From Candidatus Aminicenantota bacterium (GTDB lineage: Bacteria; Acidobacteriota; Aminicenantia; Aminicenantales; UBA4085), in assembly GCA_003141555.1 (NCBI GenBank), contig PLMN01000010.1, positions 157,714-221,713 of the forward strand: a stretch of DNA of 64,000 bases, read 5' to 3'. A program made the translations under genes and the position numbers. This document shows positions 1 to 6,035 of the stretch, piece by piece. Positions within the stretch are counted from its first letter, which is position 1. Each line of letters opens with the position of its first letter. The notes beneath the pieces were generated by a model. That model ran no database searches. It was not told the DNA's origin and was given only the letters and a program-made list of their open reading frames with translations.

Positions 1-558
1 CACGCCGCCTCCGACTCCGGCCAGCACTCCGCCTTCGACGCCTCCCGCGACTCCCATCGCGACGCTATCGTTGATGTATTTCCGGTAATCGCTCAGGCCG
101 TTCTTGGCCAGCTGCTCGGCGATTTCGAGCCGGAGGAGCTTGGCGTCCTTGACCCAGGAGCTCCACGGCCACTTGGTCACCAGGCTGTTCAGCGATTCGA
201 TCGCCATCTGCTTCTGTTCGAGCTGCCGCTTCATGTCGGCCATCGACGAAGCCATTTTGTCCCGGCTGAAGGCGAGCCAGTAGAGGGATTCGTCGGCGTT
301 GTCGATCTTGGCTTGGGCCATGATCTTTTCCCAGGCGCCGACCGCGGCGTCCCAGTTCTTCCGGTAGATGAGCTGTTTGGCTTTTTCGTAAGCCGTTTGG
401 GCCTGTTCGGTTTTGGCCTGGGATTTGTCCTGATCGGCCTTGGCCTGGTCCGCTTTGGCTTGAGCGGCGGCCTGGGCCGGGTCGGTCTGGGCGGCGGCGA
501 AGCTGCCGGCGGCCAGCATCAGGACGAGAATGAGGGCGATGGTTTTCATGAGCTTCAT
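1..558 (-). CDS. Secreted alanine/lysine-rich protein, C-terminus cut by window edge
   Basis: Reading leftwards from an ATG at 558 there is an open frame of 186 codons with no stop before base 1, so the gene is partial. It begins with a signal peptide (MKLMKT, hydrophobic stretch, cleavage near AAAQ at about residue 23). Then come a charged segment of repeated Ala-Gln-Ala-Lys-type units (about residues 28-55) that should be helical, and a region with helical-hairpin spacing (AYEKAKQLIYRKNWDAAV) like a TPR unit. The visible end is glycine/valine-rich. A good ribosome site (TAGGAGGAAC) sits in front of the ATG and contains the stop codon of the anti-sigma gene, so the two are co-transcribed. 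Its position after a sigma/anti-sigma pair suggests an envelope or periplasmic protein controlled by that pair. The function is unknown. Confidence 0.8.
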   Translation of the reverse strand, partial: MKLMKTIALILVLMLAAGSFAAAQTDPAQAAAQAKADQAKADQDKSQAKTEQAQTAYEKAKQLIYRKNWDAAVGAWEKIMAQAKIDNADESLYWLAFSRDKMASSMADMKRQLEQKQMAIESLNSLVTKWPWSSWVKDAKLLRLEIAEQLAKNGLSDYRKYINDSVAMGVAGGVEGGVLAGVGGGV

Positions 559-569
559 GTTTGTTCCTC

Positions 570-1298
570 CTAGGTTTTCTTCAGAATTTCCATCTTAAAA
601 AGAACGTCCCGCTTTTCGATCAGGTCCCTGATCTCGGCGGGCGAATTGGTATCGTTGGGGCCCCGGTTGACGATCTCCTTCAAAATGAGGTCGAGGTCGT
701 CCAGCAGGTCGGCGGCCGCGGGGTCCTTTTCGGCGAGCTTGCGCTTCAACAAGACGTTCTGAAGCATGAGCGTCCGGAGGGCGGACTCGTCCACGACGAC
801 CCGGCCTTCTGCTTTTTCGCCGGGAACATAATGAGCATAATCGAGAAGAATGGGCTTGAGGTCCTCGAGGTACGCGGCGAACGCGGGCCGGATGCCGTTC
901 GGCGCGCCGCCGTTCGAAGGCGCGGCGGCCGCCGAGACGGCGGGACGGGGCGCCGGCGCGAGCCCGAACCGCCCGATGAGGATCCCGGCGACGAGGACGA
1001 GGGCCAGCGCCGGCCCGGCGAACGGCCAGCGCCGCCATGGCGCGAGGGCCGGCTGCCGGGTCGGCCGCTCTCCTGCAATCCCCGTCCGGACGCCTCTCCA
1101 GACCTTCTCCCAGTCGGGCGTCGGGGCGTCTTCGGCCGCATGGGCGTCGATGAGGGCGAACAGCCGGCGCGTCTCGGATCGCTCCGCGGCGCAGGCCGGA
1201 CACTTGCCCAGGTGTTCGTCGAAGCGGGCCTTGTCTTCGGCGCCGGCCTCGCCGTAATGGTCGAGAACCATGAGCTCGCGGGCTTTTTTACAGGTCAT
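570..1298 (-). CDS. Anti-sigma factor with N-terminal zinc-finger (ZAS) domain and one membrane helix
   Basis: Predicted membrane-anchored anti-sigma factor that would hold the upstream ECF sigma factor inactive until an envelope signal arrives. Residues 1-45 form a zf-HC2/ZAS domain with the HxxxCxxC signature (HLGKCPAC, about residues 29-36) and an upstream Cys3. A hydrophobic helix (about residues 95-115) spans the membrane. The remaining ~125 residues would be periplasmic and form no domain I recognise. Its start overlaps the end of the sigma gene by 11 bases, with a strong GGAGG ribosome site inside that gene. Translational coupling of this kind is typical of sigma/anti-sigma pairs. Confidence 0.88.
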   Translation of the reverse strand: MTCKKARELMVLDHYGEAGAEDKARFDEHLGKCPACAAERSETRRLFALIDAHAAEDAPTPDWEKVWRGVRTGIAGERPTRQPALAPWRRWPFAGPALALVLVAGILIGRFGLAPAPRPAVSAAAAPSNGGAPNGIRPAFAAYLEDLKPILLDYAHYVPGEKAEGRVVVDESALRTLMLQNVLLKRKLAEKDPAAADLLDDLDLILKEIVNRGPNDTNSPAEIRDLIEKRDVLFKMEILKKT

Positions 1299-1863
1299 AG
1301 CCGTCCTCCACGACGTATTTCCGGAGATGTTTCCTCAACAGGCCCACGGCCCGGAACAGGTGTTTCTTGACGCTTCCCTCGGACGATTGCAAGGCCTGGG
1401 CGATCTCCCGGGTGGTGTATTCCTGGTAATGGCGGAGGGTGAAGACCATCCTCTGGGTGGGTGTCAGGCGGGCGAGCGCCTGGTCGATCTTCTCCCGGAT
1501 TTCGGCGCTCCGGGCGCTGCGCTCTGGATCGGACGAATGCGATGGCGCGGACATGGCGGCCGCCTCCTCCGGGCCGAGCGGCCCCGTTTCGCGAACCTTC
1601 GACCTCCGCATGGCGTCGATGCTGGCGTTGACGCAGATCCGGTTGAGCCAGGCGGCGAAGTTCAGCCCCTTGGCGGGATCATAGCCCGGCAGCCCGTTGT
1701 AGGCTTTGATGAAGGTCTCCTGGAGGACGTCCTCCGCGTCCGTCCGGTTCCGGAGATAGCGGTAGGCCAGGGCAAAGACCTGTTGCCGGTGGCCGTCGAA
1801 CAGCGCCCGGAACGCTTCGGGATCGCCCTCCCTGGCCTGTCGGATGTTGGTCAGCTCTTCCAT
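1288..1863 (-). CDS. ECF-family RNA polymerase sigma factor
   Basis: 191 residues, the normal size of an extracytoplasmic-function sigma factor. Region 2 is seen in residues ~22-90, with the characteristic DAEDVLQETFIKAY segment and the WLNRICVNASIDAMRR segment that contacts the -10 element. An acidic/serine-rich linker (~95-120) follows. Region 4 (~122-180) carries the helix-turn-helix (LTPTQRMVFTLRHYQEYTTREIAQAL...EGSVKKHL). The anti-sigma gene overlaps its end. The upstream spacer holds a long perfect palindrome and, on the other strand, the glcD promoter. The target regulon cannot be deduced beyond the likely operon itself. Confidence 0.93.
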   Translation of the reverse strand: MEELTNIRQAREGDPEAFRALFDGHRQQVFALAYRYLRNRTDAEDVLQETFIKAYNGLPGYDPAKGLNFAAWLNRICVNASIDAMRRSKVRETGPLGPEEAAAMSAPSHSSDPERSARSAEIREKIDQALARLTPTQRMVFTLRHYQEYTTREIAQALQSSEGSVKKHLFRAVGLLRKHLRKYVVEDGYDL

Positions 1864-1923
1864 GGTGGTTTCAATAGAGAATACGCTCCGCCGGTCCGAT
1901 TCGTTGACAAGAATTGTAACAGG

Positions 1924-1997
1924 AAATCGGTGTCAGTAACCTGATTTCCGTATTATTGGTGCGGGAAATCCGGAAATCAGGTTACTGACACCGATTT
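1924..1997. repeat. 27-bp perfect inverted repeat (REP-like hairpin)
   Basis: Bases 1924-1950 and 1971-1997 are exact reverse complements (27 bp), separated by 20 bases. Each arm carries the core GGTGTCAGTAACC. It lies between the divergent sigma-factor and glcD genes, immediately upstream of the predicted glcD -35 box. It has no T-run, so it is not a simple terminator. Size and form resemble REP/RAYT-type palindromes or a very long operator. Confidence 0.85.
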
Positions 1998-2002
1998 AGG
2001 TA

Positions 2003-2031
2003 TTGTGTCTCCATATTCTTATTGTTAGAAT
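2003..2031 (+). promoter_or_regulatory. Sigma-70-type promoter of the glcD-like gene
   Basis: TTGTGT (2003-2008), 17-base spacer, TAGAAT (2026-2031). The predicted start point, about 2038, is only some 3 bases from the ATG at 2041, and no Shine-Dalgarno sequence is visible. The transcript is therefore likely leaderless. Confidence 0.55.
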
Positions 2032-2040
2032 TCGGGGCGC

Positions 2041-3444
2041 ATGGACGCCGAAACGCGCGAGCTTCTCATCGAGATCGTCGGCCCGGCCGGCGCTCTCGCC
2101 GATCCCGAGAAGATGGCCGACTACGGCCATGACGAATTCTCGCTCCGGGACATCGGCCGCCTCCCCGATCTCGTCCTCAAGCCGAGCTCCCCGTTTCAGG
2201 TGGCCGCCATCCTCGAGATCGCCTCGGAGGCGGGGATTCCGGTGACGCCGCGCGGGGGAGCGACCGGCCTGTGCGGCGGCTGCGTGCCCTCGGCCGGCGG
2301 TATCGTCCTCTCCCTGGAAAGAATGAACCGGATTCTGGAGATCGACGCGGCCAACCAGATGGCCTGGGTCGAGGCCGGGGTGACGCTCAAGGAGCTCGAG
2401 ACGGCCGTCGAGGATGCGGGCTTCTATTTCCCGCCCCACCCGGGCGAAGAGAGCGCCATGATCGGGGGGATGATCGCCACGAACGCCGGCGGCAGCCGGG
2501 CGGTGAAGTACGGCGTCCTCCGGAACTACGTCCGGGGCCTGGAGATCGTCACCGCAGCGGGCGATATCCTCACCCTGGGCGGCAAGCTTATCAAGAGCAG
2601 CACGGGCTACAACCTCCTCCAGCTCATGATCGGCTCGGAGGGCACTCTGGCCGTGGTCACCAAAGCCGTGATCCAGGTCATGTCCAAGCCGGCCGCGATG
2701 CGGACGCTGGTCATTCCGTTCGCCGGGCTCGCGGCGGCCATCGAAACCGTCCCGCGCATTCTCGCCGCCGTCGTCCCCCTGGCCCTCGAGTTCGTGCCGC
2801 TCGAGGTCATCCGCATTTCCGAGGCCCACCTCGACCGCCGCTGGCCCTGCTCCGTCGGCGAAACCCACCTTATGGTCATCCTGGACGCGGAGAGTGAGGC
2901 GGAGATGGACCGGGCTTCGGAAACCGTGGCCGAGATCGCCTTGGCGCATGGGGCGCTCGACGTTTTCGTGGCCGACACGCCGGCCAAGCAGGACAACGTC
3001 CTGGAGATCCGGAGCAAGATTTACGACGCCATCAAGCGCGACACGATCGAGATCCTCGACGTCTGCGTCCCGCGGGCCGCGGTCGCGGCCCATGTGATGA
3101 AGGTCCGCGAGCTCGAGGCCCGCACCGGCGTCTGGCTGCCCACGTTCGGCCACGCCGGCGACGGCAACGTCCACACCCACGTCATGAAGTGCCGGATCGA
3201 GGGCGGCCGGCGCGTTCCCGTCCCTGAAGCGGAGTGGCGGGAGACGCTCGAGCGCGTCCGGACCGAGCTCTATGCCGACGGCGCCGCCCGGGGCGGCGTG
3301 ATCTCGGGCGAGCACGGGATCGGCCTTGTCAAGAAGCCCTATCTCGAGGGCTGCCTGTCGCCGGAGCATATCGCCCTCATGAAGGGCATCAAGAAGGTCT
3401 TCGACCCCCGGGGAATCTTGAACCCGGGCAAGGTCTTCGATTGA
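2041..3444 (+). CDS. glcD: FAD-linked oxidase, GlcD/D-lactate dehydrogenase type
   Basis: 467 residues, the standard length for the GlcD family of flavoproteins, which oxidise 2-hydroxyacids such as glycolate or D-lactate and pass electrons to a partner or quinone. The N-terminal PCMH-type FAD domain (about residues 38-215) shows the pyrophosphate-binding motif PRGGATGLCGG (70-80) and the later GGMIATNAGG and GSEGTLAVVT segments. The C-terminal FAD-oxidase domain has FGHAGDGNVHTH (about 369-380) and GEHGIGLVKK (about 423-432), both conserved in this family. GlcE/GlcF or an iron-sulphur partner is not adjacent. The next gene is an ACT-domain protein 27 bases downstream. Substrate is uncertain: D-lactate and glycolate are both possible. 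Confidence 0.9.
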   Translation: MDAETRELLIEIVGPAGALADPEKMADYGHDEFSLRDIGRLPDLVLKPSSPFQVAAILEIASEAGIPVTPRGGATGLCGGCVPSAGGIVLSLERMNRILEIDAANQMAWVEAGVTLKELETAVEDAGFYFPPHPGEESAMIGGMIATNAGGSRAVKYGVLRNYVRGLEIVTAAGDILTLGGKLIKSSTGYNLLQLMIGSEGTLAVVTKAVIQVMSKPAAMRTLVIPFAGLAAAIETVPRILAAVVPLALEFVPLEVIRISEAHLDRRWPCSVGETHLMVILDAESEAEMDRASETVAEIALAHGALDVFVADTPAKQDNVLEIRSKIYDAIKRDTIEILDVCVPRAAVAAHVMKVRELEARTGVWLPTFGHAGDGNVHTHVMKCRIEGGRRVPVPEAEWRETLERVRTELYADGAARGGVISGEHGIGLVKKPYLEGCLSPEHIALMKGIKKVFDPRGILNPGKVFD

Positions 3445-3471
3445 ACCATCCCGCGCATTGAGGAGGGACCC

Positions 3472-3858
3472 ATGGAACGCATTACCGAAATCTTCGTCCT
3501 CCTGGACAACAAGCCGTCCACCCTCGGCGACCTCTGCACGTACCTGGCCGAGGAGGAGATCAACGTCGAGGCGATCGGCGTCTTCCACGATACGGCCAAG
3601 CTTTACGTCAAGAACCTCAACAAGGCCGTCAAGGCCCTGACGAAGCGCGAGGAGTACGCCAGCCACGAGCTGCGCGACGTCCTGCTCGTGGACCTCGAAA
3701 ACAAGCCCGGCGCCCTGGCCGAGATGACCTCCAAACTGGGGGACGAGGGGATCAACATCGAATACTGCTACGGCACGCTGAGCCGCAAGGGCAATGCGAT
3801 TTCGGTCATCCTCGACGTCTCGAACATCGACCGGGCCGAGCAGGTGTTGAAAAGCTGA
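3472..3858 (+). CDS. Tandem ACT-domain protein
   Basis: 128 residues made of two ACT repeats (about 4-65 and 68-127), each with the beta-alpha-beta pattern. The second contains DLENKPGALAEMTSKLGDEGINIE, read as two adjoining pieces typical of the ligand-binding turn. ACT domains bind small ligands, commonly amino acids, and regulate metabolic enzymes. There is no catalytic domain, so this is probably a stand-alone ligand sensor. A strong GAGGAGGG ribosome site precedes the ATG. The short distance from the glcD-like gene suggests co-transcription and a role in regulating carbon or amino-acid metabolism, but the ligand is unknown. Confidence 0.85.
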   Translation: MERITEIFVLLDNKPSTLGDLCTYLAEEEINVEAIGVFHDTAKLYVKNLNKAVKALTKREEYASHELRDVLLVDLENKPGALAEMTSKLGDEGINIEYCYGTLSRKGNAISVILDVSNIDRAEQVLKS

Positions 3859-3947
3859 CGCCGGAACGCCCGGCGCGCCCTCGGCTTGACACTCGGGGGA
3901 AAAAGGGGAAAAGTAAAATCGGTCGTTTGATATAAGGAGGACAGCTC

Positions 3948-4313
3948 ATGAACAATCTCGCTTACACGTCCCAGAAATCGGATGTCGTTGCTCCCAAGAT
4001 CGAAGAAATCGTGCGAAAAGACCTCGGTGTCGAGGCCCCGGTCCCCTACAAGGTCGATGAGGGCGACGCCGAGGTCGCCGGGAAGCTGAACGGCAGCAAG
4101 GACCTGCTCAAGAAGGCCGACAAGTTCGCCCGGACGAAGTCCGACGTCGGCGGCGGGATCAAGCGGGACCGTTATTTTAAGGTGGCGCCCGCGGAATCGG
4201 GCTCCGTCCTGGTCGTCGGCACCCTGCCTCGGGCCACATCCATGGGGATGGGGGCCACGACGGACGCCAAGGATTTCGTCGACTTGGCGAAGACGATCGA
4301 AGATCTCCTCTGA
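3948..4313 (+). CDS. Uncharacterised small soluble protein
   Basis: 121 residues, no signal peptide, no membrane helix and no cysteine motif. It is lysine-rich in the middle (SKDLLKKADKFARTKSD, then GGGIKRDRYFKV) and ends with a putative amphipathic helix. I recognise no family. An excellent ribosome site (AAGGAGGA, about 8 bases before the ATG) and typical codon use argue that it is translated. The 89-base gap upstream contains TTGACA (3886-3891) without a well-spaced -10 box. It is followed 23 bases later by a glycosyltransferase on the same strand. No function is assigned. Confidence 0.7.
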   Translation: MNNLAYTSQKSDVVAPKIEEIVRKDLGVEAPVPYKVDEGDAEVAGKLNGSKDLLKKADKFARTKSDVGGGIKRDRYFKVAPAESGSVLVVGTLPRATSMGMGATTDAKDFVDLAKTIEDLL

Positions 4314-4336
4314 GGGAGGCTTCGGGGGACCGCTTT

Positions 4337-5608
4337 GTGAGCCGGATGTTGAAAGTCCTTGCGATCGCCTACGCCTGCAATCCCACCCAGGGGTCCGAAG
4401 AGGGCGTGGGCTGGGGCTGGATCAAGGCGATCGCCTCGCGGCACGAAGTCGATGTGATTACGGCCGAATATCATCGCGAGGACATCGAACGGGCTGTGGC
4501 GGCGGGAGACGCCGCCCTCCGCAACGTCCGCTTCCACTTCGTCCCCGAAACATGGTGGCATTATCGACCGACCCGGTCCTGGAAGCTCATCGAAAACACG
4601 GCCCTCAAGCCGATCATGAATCTGGCCTACAGCGGCTGGCAGGCCGATGCTCATCGGCTGGCTTGTAAGCTCCCCGCCGGCGTCGGCTTCGACCTCGTCC
4701 ATTTGATCACCTACGTGGGCTTCCGCTTCCCGGGCCGGTTCTGGAGGATGGACATCCCGCTCGTCTGGGGGCCCATCGGCGGACTGGAGAACACACCCTG
4801 GAAATTCCTGCCCATGATGGGCCCCGTCGGTTGTTTCTATTTCGCGGGACGGAACGTCTACAATTTCCTGCAGAAGCTGTTGCTGCCCGGACCCAAGCGT
4901 TCCTTCGCCAAGGCGTCCGGATCGATCATCGCCGCCACCTCGGGGATCCGGCGGGAAATATGGCGCTGGTACGGGCAGGACAGCCATGTCATCTGCGAGA
5001 TCGGCCCGCCCGATCGGATCGCTGCGGCGCCCAGCCTTCGCGGAGCGGGCGAGCCCCTTCGGCTGATCTGGAGCGGCGTGCACCAGCCAAGAAAAGCGCT
5101 ACCCCTTCTGCTGAAAGCCCTGGCCCTCCTCGGCGGCCGCGTGGATTGGCGCCTGACCGTCCTTGGGAGCGGCCGGGGCACGACCGGGTGGAAATGGCTC
5201 GCCCGGAAGCTGGGCATTGGAGCGAAATGCCTCTGGCCGGGATGGATTCCGCGCGACGAGGCGGTGCGGTTCATGACCCAGGCGCATGTCCATGTCATCA
5301 CCAGCCTGCAGGATCTCACTTCGACGGTCCTGCTCGAGGCCTTGGCGGCCGGCCTTCCCGTCATTTGCCCCGATTCCTGCGGGTTCGCGGATGTCGTGAC
5401 GCCGGACTGCGGCCTCAAATTCCCAGTTCAATCCCCCCGGCAGGTGATCGTCGATTTAGCGGCGGCCATCGAGCGGCTGGCCTCCGATGAAGCCGGGCGG
5501 CGGCGCTTGGCCGCGGGCGCCTTACGGCGCGTCCTTGATTTCTCCTGGGAGAATAAGGCCCGAGAGTTGGACGAGATCTATCAGCGGGCGTGCGCCCATT
5601 CGAAATGA
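4337..5608 (+). CDS. Glycosyltransferase family 4 (GT-B fold)
   Basis: 423 residues from a GTG at 4337 (an ATG three codons later is an alternative). The N-terminal half opens with the glycine/serine-rich acceptor-site pattern of GT4 enzymes (ACNPTQGSEEGVGWGW). The C-terminal half (about 240-420) is the Glycos_transf_1 domain, with LLEALAAGLPVICPDSCGFADVV (in two pieces around residues 330-352) containing the ExxxxGxP sugar-nucleotide site. It would transfer a hexose from an NDP-sugar to a glycan or lipid acceptor on the cytoplasmic side. It is not next to other glycan genes; the main polysaccharide region begins about 18 kb downstream. Confidence 0.88.
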   Translation: MSRMLKVLAIAYACNPTQGSEEGVGWGWIKAIASRHEVDVITAEYHREDIERAVAAGDAALRNVRFHFVPETWWHYRPTRSWKLIENTALKPIMNLAYSGWQADAHRLACKLPAGVGFDLVHLITYVGFRFPGRFWRMDIPLVWGPIGGLENTPWKFLPMMGPVGCFYFAGRNVYNFLQKLLLPGPKRSFAKASGSIIAATSGIRREIWRWYGQDSHVICEIGPPDRIAAAPSLRGAGEPLRLIWSGVHQPRKALPLLLKALALLGGRVDWRLTVLGSGRGTTGWKWLARKLGIGAKCLWPGWIPRDEAVRFMTQAHVHVITSLQDLTSTVLLEALAAGLPVICPDSCGFADVVTPDCGLKFPVQSPRQVIVDLAAAIERLASDEAGRRRLAAGALRRVLDFSWENKARELDEIYQRACAHSK

Positions 5609-5616
5609 CATCCGGT

Positions 5617-6015
5617 TTATAGCTTCTTCGCGGCGCGATATCGTTCCAGCATCTCTTTCACGTTCCGCGCCGTGACGTGGTCGTGGAAGCGGAACCCCCC
5701 GCCGAAGTTCTTCGGGATGTGCATCAGCTCGTGGATGATCGTCTCGTCCCGGTCTTGCTCCGTGAGGCCGTCGAAACGCTCGGAGATGAACTCCAGGACA
5801 TAGAAAGGCTTGATCCGCATCGCGATCTGGAGGACCTTGCTCATCCCGTGGCACCGGGCGATGACCCGCCGCGCCGAGGAGCCGCAGCTCCGGACGCAGA
5901 CGACTCTATCGAGATCGATATGGCGAAGGTTCAGCGTCCGGACGATGTCCGCGAACCGAGCCTGGATGTCATCCGCGATTTCGTATCGGATGCCGCCGGA
6001 TTTCCTCTTAGCCAT
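5617..6015 (-). CDS. Small putative zinc metallopeptidase (HExxH), phage-metallopeptidase-like
   Basis: 132 residues from the ATG at 6015. The frame continues upstream, but that part lies inside the M14 gene and has no start with a ribosome site. It carries the zinc-protease signature HELMH (about residues 95-99) followed by a conserved-looking FRFHDHVT segment that could supply the third ligand. There is also a cysteine-bearing stretch (CVRSCGSSARRVIARCHG). The layout resembles the small putative metallopeptidases described from archaea and phages (PF18894 by recollection). No signal peptide is visible, so it would act in the cytoplasm. It begins 20 bases after the large M14 peptidase gene and is probably in the same operon. 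Confidence 0.72.
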   Translation of the reverse strand: MAKRKSGGIRYEIADDIQARFADIVRTLNLRHIDLDRVVCVRSCGSSARRVIARCHGMSKVLQIAMRIKPFYVLEFISERFDGLTEQDRDETIIHELMHIPKNFGGGFRFHDHVTARNVKEMLERYRAAKKL

Positions 6016-6035
6016 CCGATCCCGCGCCGGCCAGG

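Noticed and set aside
1996..3666. Long minus-strand open frame of 556 codons opposite glcD
   Set aside because: Composition is typical of an antisense shadow (Asp/Arg/Gly/Leu), while glcD on the plus strand has all family motifs.
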